DNA of 64,000 nt from JACKOB01 sp024234575 (GTDB taxonomy: Bacteria; Pseudomonadota; Gammaproteobacteria; Pseudomonadales; Oleiphilaceae), in NCBI GenBank assembly GCA_051208035.1, contig JBPJFZ010000004.1:314165-378164 (forward strand), written 5' to 3'. The notes under the pieces are model-generated. The model ran no database searches. It saw only the letters and a program-made list of their open reading frames with translations, and was not told the DNA's origin. This document shows, in pieces, positions 35,803-45,062 of this stretch. Position 1 is the stretch's first letter; every line of letters starts with the position of its first letter. The position numbers were made by a program, and so were the translations under genes.

Positions 35803-37530
35803 GTGATGACTATGACAACCTTCGACAATAAATTCTGGCAGCCTGGCGGTCGTGAACAGGCGATATCTTCTTTGCAGCATCAGGCGTTAAACTTGATGGC
35901 TGAAAATGCAGAGTGGGACTTGGTAGTAATTGGTGGCGGCATCACGGGGGCAGGTATTTTTCGTGAAGCCACCAGGCGCAAGCTAAAAGTACTGCTGGTA
36001 GAGCAAAAAGATTTCGCCTGGGGGACTTCCAGTAAATCGTCGAAAATGGTGCATGGCGGGCTGCGCTATCTGGGATCGGGGCAGTTCGGGCTCACGCGGG
36101 ATTCAGTGCATGAACGCCAGCGACTGATGACCGAAGTGCCCGGGTTGGTTGATCCGCTTAATTTTCTGATGGGGCACTACAAGTTTAAATTTCCTGGGCC
36201 TCGCATATTCAATCTATTGCTTACTATCTACGACTGGATGGCGGGTAAGCGCAACCATCGATATGTGAAGGGCGATGGCTACAGCCTGTTAGCACCTGGG
36301 TTAAGAAAACAGGCGCTCAGTGGTGTCACCCAATTTGGTGATGCAGTGACAGATGATGCGCGCTTGGTCATGCGGGTGCTGAATGAAGGGCGTCAGGAAG
36401 GCGGCGTTGCCATTAACTATCTTTCAGCAAAAAAGATTGAACGGAAAGAAGGCAAACTAACAGGCGTGCAACTATGTGATCAGGAGACAGGTTCTGTTTT
36501 TACTGTAAACTGTAAAACGGTTGTGAATGCCACCGGAGCATGGACTGATACGTTAAGAACCCAAAGTGGTGCTGATAGTGTTATACGGCCATTGCGCGGC
36601 AGCCACCTGATATTTCCTCAATGGCGTTTGCCGGTATCATACTCCGTTAGTTTTTTTCATCCTGAAGATCACCGGCCCGTTTTCCTGTTTCCCTGGGAGG
36701 GCGTTACCGTGGCTGGCACAACGGACCTTGATCACCAACTGCAGGCAGATGCTGAAATTGGCATCACCCAGCCAGAGGTCGACTATCTGCTGGCGGGTAT
36801 CAATGCACAGTTCCCGTCGGCCAAGGTTTCAGAAAGTGATGTGATAGCAAGCTATGCTGGCGTGCGGCCAGTGGTTGGTTCTGGTGCACTCAATCCTTCC
36901 AGCGAAAAGCGCGAGCACTCGATATGGGATGATCAGGGAATGATCAGCGTTGCGGGTGGCAAACTCACGACATTTCGATTAATTGCGTTGGATGTGCTGG
37001 CAGAAGTGTCTCGCTATGTACCGAATCTTGCAGCGGAAGCACCGGAAAATACTATTTTTAAAGATCAGTGCCTGCTGCCCCAGTTGATTGAGGAGAACGA
37101 ACAGAAGTCGTTGCCAGACAGGCTGACTTCCGTTGCATTAAAACGGCTATCAGGGCGTTATGGAGGAGGATGTCACGCCATGGTCGCCAACGCGGCGCCA
37201 GCGCAATTACATCGAGTACATACGACGGACACCTTGTGGGCAGAACTTGCGTGGATATTGCAGCACGAAGCCATTGTGCATCTCGACGATGTCATGCTGC
37301 GACGCACGCGACTTGGCTTGCTGATTCCTCAGGGAGGAGCATGCGTATTACCGCAGATAAAACTAATGTGCCAGCAGTACCTTGGCTGGGATGAACGGCG
37401 TTGGCACAAAGAGCTGTCTGACTATTTAGTAATCTGGCAGAAGTACTATTCCTTGCCGAAGTTTCAACAGTGTGGATTAGAAGAAGTGTCTAAGTCTGAT
37501 ACCAGACATTCCATGGTGGCAGCGTTATGA
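35803..37530 (+). CDS. Glycerol-3-phosphate dehydrogenase/oxidase (GlpD-like)
   Basis: 575-residue FAD enzyme that oxidises glycerol-3-phosphate to DHAP and passes electrons to quinone at the membrane. The N-terminal dinucleotide fold has VVIGGGITGAGIFREATRRK (about 41-60), then WGTSSKSSKMVHGGLRYL, a hallmark of GlpD. The C-terminal DAO_C-like helical part is present. Several in-frame ATGs (codons 1, 2, 4) make the start slightly uncertain. It overlaps the kinase gene by ATGA, so both are co-translated. Found between AGPS-like and FGGY genes, it may act on an alkylated or free glycerol phosphate. Classical glpFKD or glpR genes are not nearby. Confidence 0.9.
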   Translation: MMTMTTFDNKFWQPGGREQAISSLQHQALNLMAENAEWDLVVIGGGITGAGIFREATRRKLKVLLVEQKDFAWGTSSKSSKMVHGGLRYLGSGQFGLTRDSVHERQRLMTEVPGLVDPLNFLMGHYKFKFPGPRIFNLLLTIYDWMAGKRNHRYVKGDGYSLLAPGLRKQALSGVTQFGDAVTDDARLVMRVLNEGRQEGGVAINYLSAKKIERKEGKLTGVQLCDQETGSVFTVNCKTVVNATGAWTDTLRTQSGADSVIRPLRGSHLIFPQWRLPVSYSVSFFHPEDHRPVFLFPWEGVTVAGTTDLDHQLQADAEIGITQPEVDYLLAGINAQFPSAKVSESDVIASYAGVRPVVGSGALNPSSEKREHSIWDDQGMISVAGGKLTTFRLIALDVLAEVSRYVPNLAAEAPENTIFKDQCLLPQLIEENEQKSLPDRLTSVALKRLSGRYGGGCHAMVANAAPAQLHRVHTTDTLWAELAWILQHEAIVHLDDVMLRRTRLGLLIPQGGACVLPQIKLMCQQYLGWDERRWHKELSDYLVIWQKYYSLPKFQQCGLEEVSKSDTRHSMVAAL

Positions 37531-39089
37531 GTGCCGCCAAAAGAAACATACTGGCCATCGATAATGGCACCCAAAGCGTTCGCGCGCTGTTGTTTGATGC
37601 TGAAGGCAATCTGCTGGGGAAGGGCAAGCAAGAGATCGAGCCATACTTTTCAGAAAATCCGGGTTGGGCCGAACAACACCCGGATTATTATTGGTCCAGT
37701 CTGCAACAAGCCTGTGCAAAACTGTGGGAAAGTATCGATGTCTCGAAAGCGTCCATTGCGGGGGTAACAGTTACCACACAAAGAGGTACGGTCATTAACC
37801 TCGACAAAGATGGAAACCCATTGCGTCCGGCAATTGTCTGGCTCGATCAACGCCATGCCACAGATATCGAGCCGGTGCGAGGCCCTTGGGGCTTGATGTT
37901 TAAAGTCGCCGGTGTGCAAGATACGATCACGCGCTTTCAAGAGAAATCACAAGCGAACTGGATGCTGCAGCATCAGCCTGAGCTTTGGGCAAAGACACAT
38001 AAGTTTTTATTGTTGTCGGGTTTTCTTACTTACAAGCTCACTGGAGAACTCAAAGACTCGGTCGGATGTCAGGTAGGCTACATACCTTTTGATTATAAGA
38101 AACTGGATTGGGCCAGCCCTCGAGATTGGCGCTGGCAGGCGCTACCGATTCGCCGAGACATGCTGCCGGAGCTGGTGCAGCCCGGGCAAGTATTGGGCAG
38201 AATCACGGCGGAGGCAGCAGCCTTTACCGGTATTCCCGAAGGATTGCCATTGATAGCGGCCGCCTCTGATAAGGCCTGTGAAATTATCGGCTCCGGTGGT
38301 AACCGGCCAGATATTGGCTGTATGAGCTACGGCACGACGGCAACCATTAACACAACAAGCCGTCGTTATATTGAACCCATCAAATACATGCCACCCTATC
38401 CGTCAGCGATACCTGGGTCTTATTGCACCGAAATCATGATTTACCGTGGTTTCTGGATGGTCAGCTGGTTTAAAAAAGAGTTTGGCCTGCGGGAGCAAAA
38501 AATAGCCGAGCAGCGCGGTATTCAGCCAGAGCAGCTGTTTGATGAGTTAATCAGTAAAGTACCTGCCGGCTCAATGGGGTTGATGCTGCAGCCATATTGG
38601 TCACCGGGGGTAAGAGATCCGGGTCCGGAAGCAAAGGGCAGTATTATCGGGTTTGGTGATGTGCATACCCGCGCCCACATTTACCGGGCAATTCTAGAAG
38701 GGCTGGCCTACGCCCTGCGGGAAGGGCGTGATCGCATCGAAAAGCGCAGCGGTGTACCCATAACGACGCTGCGTGTGGCAGGAGGTGGCTCGCAAAGTGA
38801 TGTGGCCATGCAATTAACGGCAGACATTTTCGGGTTGCCGGCAGAACGGCCGCATACTTACGAAACATCCGGATTAGGGGCTGCCATTGATGCAGCCGTC
38901 GGACTGGGCATTCATCAAGACTTTGATCAGGCGGTGTCTTCCATGACCCGCATAGGCAAGGTGTTTGAGCCTCAAGCCGATGCAGTGCAAACTTACGACC
39001 GTCTTTACAATGAGGTGTATTTAAAAATGTACAAGCAGCTCCAGCCGTTGTACAAATCGATCCGATATATTACCGGTTATCCGCGCTGA
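37527..39089 (+). CDS. FGGY-family carbohydrate kinase (glycerol kinase-like)
   Basis: 520-residue sugar/polyol kinase with the actin-like fold. The phosphate-1 motif is LAIDNGTQSVRALLFDAEG (about 9-27). The C-terminal ATP-binding region is VAGGGSQSDVAMQL (about 417-430), followed by SGLGAAIDAAVGLG. It is somewhat longer than GlpK and lacks a clear GlpK-specific core, so xylulokinase- or glycerol-like substrates are both possible. The ATGA overlap with the GlpD-like gene argues for phosphorylation of glycerol or an alkylglycerol ahead of the oxidation step. End of the three-gene operon. Confidence 0.87.
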   Translation: MSAAKRNILAIDNGTQSVRALLFDAEGNLLGKGKQEIEPYFSENPGWAEQHPDYYWSSLQQACAKLWESIDVSKASIAGVTVTTQRGTVINLDKDGNPLRPAIVWLDQRHATDIEPVRGPWGLMFKVAGVQDTITRFQEKSQANWMLQHQPELWAKTHKFLLLSGFLTYKLTGELKDSVGCQVGYIPFDYKKLDWASPRDWRWQALPIRRDMLPELVQPGQVLGRITAEAAAFTGIPEGLPLIAAASDKACEIIGSGGNRPDIGCMSYGTTATINTTSRRYIEPIKYMPPYPSAIPGSYCTEIMIYRGFWMVSWFKKEFGLREQKIAEQRGIQPEQLFDELISKVPAGSMGLMLQPYWSPGVRDPGPEAKGSIIGFGDVHTRAHIYRAILEGLAYALREGRDRIEKRSGVPITTLRVAGGGSQSDVAMQLTADIFGLPAERPHTYETSGLGAAIDAAVGLGIHQDFDQAVSSMTRIGKVFEPQADAVQTYDRLYNEVYLKMYKQLQPLYKSIRYITGYPR

Positions 39090-39132
39090 ATCCTCGCAAC
39101 TCTGGGATTAAATGAGAGTTTTCTGCAGACAA

Positions 39133-39163
39133 TAAAAAAGGGCGATCTTAATTCAGATCGCCC
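39133..39163 (-). terminator. Terminator hairpin, distal, minus strand
   Basis: GGGCGATCT / AGATCGCCC stem (39140-39148, 39155-39163) with a 6-base loop. On the minus strand it is followed by six T bases (39134-39139 as A on plus), a classical intrinsic terminator. For the plus-strand FGGY operon there is no U tract. Confidence 0.75.
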
Positions 39164-39235
39164 ATAAGATAAGGACTAAAAAACGAACAACATTTGCTAC
39201 TCTTCCTAACAAATTCTTTGTGGACAACGACCCGT

Positions 39236-39269
39236 AAAAAACGGCGGAGGTACTGCTCAACCCTCCGCC
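39236..39269 (-). terminator. Terminator hairpin, proximal, minus strand
   Basis: GGCGGAGG (39243-39250) pairs with CCTCCGCC (39262-39269). On the minus strand the stem is followed by six T bases (39236-39241). It should terminate the sensor-kinase transcript that ends at 39447. Confidence 0.75.
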
Positions 39270-39446
39270 CATGGGGGATACTACTCAAATCCACATCTTC
39301 AATATAGGTCGCGCAAGCCGAATCGTCTGTTGTCTTGCGGTGATAAAATGTCAGCATTTGTAACGGAAGTTTGCGTGGCGGTTACAGGGCATCGGTGGTC
39401 TTCTGTGGCGGGGCTTTGCTGGCATCAAACCAGAGCGGTGATTCTT

Positions 39447-41789
39447 TTAAACAGAAGGTGAGAGCGGGATGTCGAGACTAAATGTGGACCCCTTTTCTGG
39501 CAAGCTTTGTACACTAATATGGCCCTTCAGAATGTTTTCTGTCATGTTGTGAGCGATGTTCAGGCCCAAACCACTGCCTCCTTGTCCTAGTTTAGTCGTA
39601 AAAAAAGGATTAAAGATAACCTCCATATGCTCTTCTGGAATCCCTCGGCCATTGTCTTGTACTTCAATGTGCACGAAACTGTCGCCATGATGCTTTGCTG
39701 TTATGAAAATTTGATCATTGGCAGACCCGGGTAGCCCGTGAATGATGGCATTGTTTATCAAATTGGTAATGATCTGCCCCAGCGGACCAGGGTAACTGTT
39801 TAATTCGATGCTATCGGTGATATCAACAATGATCTTTACCGGCAGTTTCTTCAGTGTGGGCTTCAGTGTCATAACGACTTCATTCACCAGTGTGGCCAGA
39901 TCGAAAACGCGACGTTGTTCGCTTGTTTGATCCACCGCGACCTGTTTGAAACTTGCGATAAGGTCAGATGCCCGGTTGAGATTACGGCTAATGATGTCGC
40001 TGCCCAGGGTCGCGTCACTTAAATAAGCACTCAATTTCTCTTCGGTGAGGGTTTCATCGCGAAGTAGTTTTTCAATTACCTGGGTCTGATCCTGTAAAGT
40101 GGAGGCGGCCATCAGACCATTGCCAATAGGCGTGTTCAGCTCGTGTGAGATGCCTGCAACCAGCGCGCCCAGGCCCGCTAGTTTTTCGGATTTTACTAAT
40201 TCAGATTGGGCTACCCTTAAGCTTTTCAGTGCGTTTTTGAGCTCATCGTTGGTGCTTTCCAGTTCTCTGGTACGTAACTGAACTCTGCTTTCTAGCTGTT
40301 CATTTAATTCTTGCAGTTTGGCTTCGTTGCGCCTTTTATCGGTGACATCCTGAATCAGTGTCAGGTAAGCAACGGGTTGATTTCCTGCCAGAACAACGGT
40401 TGCCTGTAGCATCTGGCATTGTAGCTTGTCACCAAGCCGTGTCTGGAGTGTATGTTCACTAGAGGCTGGTGACTTGCCTGCTGCCAGCTCCCGTAGTGTA
40501 TGTAGCAGCTGCTGTAGTGCTGCTGGAGGCACTTTCGAGACTGCCTCTTCCCGGGTGTAGCCAAGCATTTTTACCAGCGTTGCATTCCACTGCAGAACCA
40601 TGTAATCAGGGTCCCATTCGATAATACCAACGGGGCTTTGGTTGAGCAGCTGTTTATAACGCTGCTCCCGTGCCAGAATAGTTTGCTCCCGCAGCTTAAT
40701 CGCTGCCGCTGTTTGCTGTTGGTGCTCTGCCATCTCGGCAAACTCGCTGATGCGGCTGTGATGCACTGGCAAATTGTAATCACCCTCTGCCAGGCGTTTG
40801 GCATAATGGGTATAAATGTGAAATTTATTACTAAATACACTGGCGATAACGGTACCGAATACAATGGCAGCCAATAGGGCGATAATTGCCGAAGTCAGCA
40901 ATACCGCTAAGGTGGCGCTTGTTTGCTGCGCCATTTGCAATGTTTCTTCGGCGACGATAATTACCCACTGCGGACTGTTCAATCGTATGGATGTGCCAAA
41001 CATATCCTTCTGCATGAAGGTGTAGTTTTCGCTCATTGTTCTTTTACTGGCAGAACGGAACAGGTTTAGGTTTGCCAGATTTATCTGCTGATCGCTGTAG
41101 GCGGAGTTGGGGTGGGCAATTAACTGGCCCTTTTGATCCAGAATCATAATGGTGAGAGATTGCTGTTTGGCGAGGCTGGCGGCAAGGGATGGCAGCCCGC
41201 TGATGCTGATTTCACCAATTAGGGCACCGCTGGTCAGGGGAATGATGTAGGCAATCGACAAACGCCCGTTGACAGTCGATAAAAAAGTACCAGACCATTG
41301 GCTTTTCTTGGTCGCCACACTAGCGCGATAGAAGGGTAGATGAGACATATCCAAACCCTCGTAATTACTGGTCAGATGGCGTCTGACCATTGGCAGCACC
41401 GTAACATTTACCAGCCCCGCTTCATCCGTTAAATACAGTGCGTCAAAGAACGTGTTTGTCGTGTAGAACTTATCCAGCAATTGCGTTGTTTCTTCTTTGC
41501 TGGCATTTGGGTCTATCAGCGATGCTACCAGGCTCAGGTTGGAACTGGCATTAGTGAGTATGAGATTAATCTGCTCGGTAAGAGCAACGGCAATTGATTC
41601 CTGATGGTTTATATTGTTTTGCTGTATCTGAGGTCTGACAAACACATACGTCAGAATACCAATGATAATAATGGGCAAAAGTGAGGCCAACAAAAACTGG
41701 AAAGACAGAAAGTACTGCAGCGGATAACTGCTTATTTTACGCTTTTTAAGTTTTTCGGTTTGCATGATTGTGCTACAGGCCTTTAACAA
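39447..41789 (-). CDS. Sensor histidine kinase with periplasmic Cache-type domain
   Basis: 780-residue membrane kinase. One transmembrane helix (about 25-50) leads to a double-Cache-like periplasmic domain (about 60-280, with YEGLDMSHLPFYRAS), then a second helix (about 290-320), a HAMP-like linker, a PAS domain with PAC (about 375-490), a coiled coil, HisKA with phospho-acceptor His549 in ISHELNTPIGNGL, and HATPase_c with GQGGSGLGLNIAHN. No REC domain is fused. It is encoded downstream of, and probably with, a periplasmic substrate-binding lipoprotein (72 bp gap), which may present its ligand. The partner response regulator is not adjacent. Confidence 0.92.
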   Translation of the reverse strand: MLKACSTIMQTEKLKKRKISSYPLQYFLSFQFLLASLLPIIIIGILTYVFVRPQIQQNNINHQESIAVALTEQINLILTNASSNLSLVASLIDPNASKEETTQLLDKFYTTNTFFDALYLTDEAGLVNVTVLPMVRRHLTSNYEGLDMSHLPFYRASVATKKSQWSGTFLSTVNGRLSIAYIIPLTSGALIGEISISGLPSLAASLAKQQSLTIMILDQKGQLIAHPNSAYSDQQINLANLNLFRSASKRTMSENYTFMQKDMFGTSIRLNSPQWVIIVAEETLQMAQQTSATLAVLLTSAIIALLAAIVFGTVIASVFSNKFHIYTHYAKRLAEGDYNLPVHHSRISEFAEMAEHQQQTAAAIKLREQTILAREQRYKQLLNQSPVGIIEWDPDYMVLQWNATLVKMLGYTREEAVSKVPPAALQQLLHTLRELAAGKSPASSEHTLQTRLGDKLQCQMLQATVVLAGNQPVAYLTLIQDVTDKRRNEAKLQELNEQLESRVQLRTRELESTNDELKNALKSLRVAQSELVKSEKLAGLGALVAGISHELNTPIGNGLMAASTLQDQTQVIEKLLRDETLTEEKLSAYLSDATLGSDIISRNLNRASDLIASFKQVAVDQTSEQRRVFDLATLVNEVVMTLKPTLKKLPVKIIVDITDSIELNSYPGPLGQIITNLINNAIIHGLPGSANDQIFITAKHHGDSFVHIEVQDNGRGIPEEHMEVIFNPFFTTKLGQGGSGLGLNIAHNMTENILKGHISVQSLPEKGSTFSLDIPLSPSV

Positions 41790-41861
41790 ATCACAGGTAG
41801 AGCCGCTGGTTAACTGCCTGTCGATGTAAGAGGTTTCCCAGGCAAATTAATCGCCGGTTTA

Positions 41862-42995
41862 CTATTTTTGTAAACGAAACTTTCCATCAACAATTTGCGT
41901 AATGTATGTCTTGGTGCTGGCATCGCCGGTCGGGCTAAATGTGATGTCCCCGCCAATTCCTTTAAATGTACGAATACTTAACAGCGTGTCCTTCAGACCT
42001 CCTTTAGTGGTCGTTTTCTCTAGTGCGTTAAGTACGACATTGGTGGCATTGTAGGCGACTAACCCCGGAAATCCCGGCTCTTGTTTAAAACGTTGCAGGA
42101 ATTCTGAGCGAAATTTTAAGTAGTCAGAATCTTGGCTGTCCCGGTCGAGATATTGCGGGACGATCGTCCCATCCACGTAACTGCCGCCTAGCTCTACCAG
42201 CCTTTCTGTGCCTGCCCACTCGGATGTGGCAAGCATTTGTTGCGGATTACGTTGTCTAATGTGTTTCGCCAGCAAAGCCGCATCGACAGAATTAACAACC
42301 ATAACAACAACATCTGCAGGCTCTACCAACAAAGCATCGGCGATTTTCCCAAAGGCCAGGTCATTACTCGACTCAAATGATTTTCTTACTTTTAGTGAGG
42401 CACCCTGGGCTTCTATTGCTGCGGTAAAGTCGTCTAGCCAGTCTTCAGTATAGGCTTTATTTCTTATGTCGTAGATGGCAGAAAAACTCCTCACACCTTT
42501 TTCCTGACGTAAAAAATTGGCGGTAACAGCGGCATGATCACGGGTGGCGGATAGTGTTCTAAAGAAATAATCATCAATATTGGTGAGTTTATTGGTAGTC
42601 ACGGTTGCCCCCATCATTAACGTTTTGTTTTGGTTAATGATATCGACGCTGGCGATGGCCATTGCGCTGGTCATAGGGCCGATGATGGCGTCCACTTTGG
42701 CGGCAACTAATTCTTCAACGGCAGTCTTTGCCAGGCTTTCTGTTTGTTTGTCATCTTTTAAAATGATTTCAATAGGTTTGCTTTGAATCCCCCCTGCGGC
42801 GTTACGCTGCTCCACGGCTAGAATGAATCCGTTTCGACCTGCTACGCCCAGGTCGGCAACTTTGCCTGATGTGCCGCCAACAAACCCCAGTAAAATTGGC
42901 CTAGGGTCTTCACAGCCAGTAAGACCAGCAAACAAGAGCAATGAAAGGGCCATTCTAATGGTGTGTTGCAAGCAGGCTGTTATTGTTTTATGCAT
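41862..42995 (-). CDS. ABC-type substrate-binding lipoprotein (LivK/type 1 periplasmic binding fold)
   Basis: About 377 residues from the ATG at 42995, which has GGGGGTG upstream; an earlier frame start to 43031 is less likely. The signal peptide ends in the lipobox LLFAGLTGC, giving a membrane-anchored lipoprotein. The remaining sequence is a Peripla_BP_6 fold (GRNGFILAVEQRNAAGGI, KVDAIIGPMTSAMAIAS, FPGLVAYNATNVVLNALEKT) as in branched-chain amino-acid receptors. No permease or ATPase genes are near. With a Cache sensor kinase next in the transcript, a sensory rather than transport role is more likely. Confidence 0.88.
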   Translation of the reverse strand: MHKTITACLQHTIRMALSLLLFAGLTGCEDPRPILLGFVGGTSGKVADLGVAGRNGFILAVEQRNAAGGIQSKPIEIILKDDKQTESLAKTAVEELVAAKVDAIIGPMTSAMAIASVDIINQNKTLMMGATVTTNKLTNIDDYFFRTLSATRDHAAVTANFLRQEKGVRSFSAIYDIRNKAYTEDWLDDFTAAIEAQGASLKVRKSFESSNDLAFGKIADALLVEPADVVVMVVNSVDAALLAKHIRQRNPQQMLATSEWAGTERLVELGGSYVDGTIVPQYLDRDSQDSDYLKFRSEFLQRFKQEPGFPGLVAYNATNVVLNALEKTTTKGGLKDTLLSIRTFKGIGGDITFSPTGDASTKTYITQIVDGKFRLQK

Positions 42996-43183
42996 GTCAC
43001 CCCCCTGTGTTGTCGGATCTAAAGGCTGCAACCAAAAACTAAGCTCGCACCTAAGCTGCCATGCTGATTACCAGCGGCATAACAAATATCGAACGCTGTG
43101 CACCGCTGAAGAGTATTTTAGAGTATAGACGCTAACGAGACTTATGCCGCGCGAAGAGAGGCAGAGGGGAGTTGGGAAATGAA

Positions 43184-43227
43184 GGCAGACGAATTTAGCA
43201 CTTTGCGTGTATCTACGATCGTCTGCC
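43184..43227 (-). terminator. Possible terminator for the membrane-protein gene at 43235
   Basis: GGCAGACGA (43184-43192) and TCGTCTGCC (43219-43227) form a 9-bp stem with a long 26-base loop. On the minus strand TTCATTT follows. The stem core CGTCTGCC also occurs in the palindrome at 32801. A weak candidate. Confidence 0.4.
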
Positions 43228-43234
43228 ACGGGCC

Positions 43235-43645
43235 TTATTGCAAAGGTTCTTCCTTACGGTATTCCACTTTATTACCTACGACAACTACTTTTGATTCTCC
43301 CATCAGCCAGTCACGGTCATAGGGGCTTATCAGGTAAACAGCGGTCACAGAGACATAAAAAATACCAAACAACCAAGAGTAGGCAAACGTTGCAATGGCA
43401 ATAAACACAACACCTAAAATGGATAAGTGGAATTTCAGTGATTCAGCTTCTGGCAGGGCGCTAAGATGAGGGCTGAGCAGCAACATTGCGACGCGACACG
43501 TTGCATAGACCGATATTGTAAAGACCAGAAAAACGAGAATTGAATGCCAGTTAAGACCTGTCACCAGAAAGTTAACGAGAGAGAAAGCCAGGGACACTTG
43601 CGTAAGACGCAGAGGCGTCTTGTCACTTATTTTTAGATTCACCAT
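43235..43645 (-). CDS. Small multi-pass membrane protein of unknown function
   Basis: About 136 residues from the ATG at 43645, chosen because GAGG lies 5 bases upstream; the ATG at 43666 is also possible, and frames up to 43762 add a leader without support. Three to four hydrophobic helices are visible (about residues 13-32, 34-56, 77-104). The C-terminus is cytoplasmic-looking and charged (GNKVEYRKEEPLQ). I recognise no family and no catalytic motif. It lies alone between the sensory lipoprotein gene and an SDR. Confidence 0.6.
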   Translation of the reverse strand: MVNLKISDKTPLRLTQVSLAFSLVNFLVTGLNWHSILVFLVFTISVYATCRVAMLLLSPHLSALPEAESLKFHLSILGVVFIAIATFAYSWLFGIFYVSVTAVYLISPYDRDWLMGESKVVVVGNKVEYRKEEPLQ

Positions 43646-43879
43646 TATAACCTCACTTATTGTCATATCACCTGAAAACACCGAAAGTAAACTTTGTGCA
43701 GATTTTAGGCAAATTTGAACATTGCCGATAAACAAACGCCACACGTAACCAGCTTTCGCCAACGCAGTAATTCAGGATCTTTAATAGTTGTTTAGATTTG
43801 CATTTTTTTCAATAGAAAATTGTCTGGAATTTTCACCAGTCTGGCGTATGTTTAACTGTATTGAAAGTTAATTAAGGAG

Positions 43880-44551
43880 ATGGAAGTGAGCTTGAAGGTG
43901 GCGATTACGGGTGCCAATAGAGGAATAGGGCTGGCACTGGCGAAGTATTATGTCGACCAAGGGCACCAGGTTTACGGGATTTGTCGTCGTGCTTCTGAAG
44001 ATTTATTAAAGCTAAAACTAAATGTTGTTGAACAAGTCGATGTGGCCGATGACCATGCTGTTGCTGAATTAGCTTCTCGGTTAAAAGGTGTTGAGCTGGA
44101 TATTCTCATCAACAATGCTGGTGTTTTATCCAATCAAACCATGCAGTTTATGGAATTTGACAGGGTAGTGCAGCAAATTAACGTGAATGCCGTTGGGCCT
44201 CTGCGAGTGGTGTCTGCTCTGCGTGATAACCTGAAGCGCGGCAGTAAAATCGCCATGATTACCAGCAGAATGGGGTCTATTGCCGACAACAGTTCGGGGG
44301 GGTACTACGGATACCGTATGGCAAAGGCCGCACTGAATATGGCCGGCGTCAGTTTAGCCAACGATCTGCGAGATGAAGGTGTTGCTGTTGCACTGATTCA
44401 CCCCGGATTTGTTAAGACTGCGATGGTAGGCTACGGCGGCGATATCAGTACCACCGAGGCGGCCCAGCGGATAGCTCGTTTGCTTAGCGGGCTAAATTTA
44501 CAAAACAGCGGCACTTTCTGGCACTCGAATGGTGAAGTCCTGCCCTGGTAG
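43880..44551 (+). CDS. SDR family oxidoreductase
   Basis: 223-residue short-chain dehydrogenase of the small (C-factor/sniffer-like) type. The cofactor loop is TGANRGIG (about 10-17), then NNAG (about 77), catalytic Ser in TSRMGS and YGYRMAK (YxxxK-type). The C-terminal FWHSNGEVLPW is short. AAGGAG precedes the ATG. It is 56 bp upstream of a VOC protein. The reaction is unknown; small SDRs of this branch include carbonyl reductases and signalling-related CsgA-like proteins. Confidence 0.87.
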   Translation: MEVSLKVAITGANRGIGLALAKYYVDQGHQVYGICRRASEDLLKLKLNVVEQVDVADDHAVAELASRLKGVELDILINNAGVLSNQTMQFMEFDRVVQQINVNAVGPLRVVSALRDNLKRGSKIAMITSRMGSIADNSSGGYYGYRMAKAALNMAGVSLANDLRDEGVAVALIHPGFVKTAMVGYGGDISTTEAAQRIARLLSGLNLQNSGTFWHSNGEVLPW

Positions 44552-44607
44552 TGGCTGGCAGGTTTTAACAGGTGGTTGGGCTGAAACACGAGTAAAAGGA
44601 AGCATGC

Positions 44608-44994
44608 GTGCAAGTAAACAGAATTGATCATCTCGTGTTAACCGTAAAAGATATTGAGGCGACCGTTAAGTTCTATTCATCGGTGATGGGTATGAACAAA
44701 GTCCAATTTGGTGAAGGGCGAGTGGCTTTAAGTTTTGCTGGCCAAAAAATTAATCTCCACCAATTGGGCGCCGAGTTTGAGCCTAAAGCACAACATGTCA
44801 AAACCGGCTCGGCTGATCTATGCTTTATCCTGGATACAGCACTTGAAGAGGCGATCAAAGAGCTAGCGTTAAACGGCGTGCATATCATTGAAGGTCCGGT
44901 TCAGAGAACGGGGGCTGTGGGTAGAATCGAATCGGTGTATTTTAGAGACCCTGATGGAAACCTTATCGAGATTGCCAATTATATAAGCGAGTAG
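44608..44994 (+). CDS. VOC family protein (glyoxalase/bleomycin-resistance/dioxygenase fold)
   Basis: 128 residues with two beta-alpha-beta-beta-beta modules. Metal ligand candidates are His near residue 6 (RIDHLVLTVKD), His near 48 (KINLHQLG) and Glu at the end (DPDGNLIEIANY). The start is GTG with AAGGAAG 6-7 bases upstream. It may be a virulence-associated-type VOC protein or a lyase/isomerase; the substrate is not visible. Probably co-transcribed with the upstream SDR. Confidence 0.87.
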   Translation: MQVNRIDHLVLTVKDIEATVKFYSSVMGMNKVQFGEGRVALSFAGQKINLHQLGAEFEPKAQHVKTGSADLCFILDTALEEAIKELALNGVHIIEGPVQRTGAVGRIESVYFRDPDGNLIEIANYISE

Positions 44995-45062
44995 GGCGCG
45001 TTTATGCCAGGTATCGCGGGAAGATCGAGTGTGGTTATAGCTTTAGCAGAGTTGAATAATCG

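Larger units (their letters stand above)
39090..39446. other. 357-bp intergenic region with two minus-strand terminator hairpins
   Basis: Between the FGGY gene and the sensor kinase. It holds two terminator-like hairpins pointing to the minus strand (39236-39269 and 39133-39163) and no convincing gene. An open minus frame at 39148-39357 is read through both hairpins and shows no protein-like signal. Confidence 0.6.

Noticed and set aside
39148..39357. Minus-strand 69-codon frame between FGGY and kinase genes
   Set aside because: It runs through two intrinsic terminators, has no ribosome-binding site and shows no protein-like pattern.
43184..43227. REP-like family suggested by the shared CGTCTGCC core at 32801 and 43219
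   Set aside because: Only two loosely similar stems in the window; a genome-wide count would be needed to call a repeat family.
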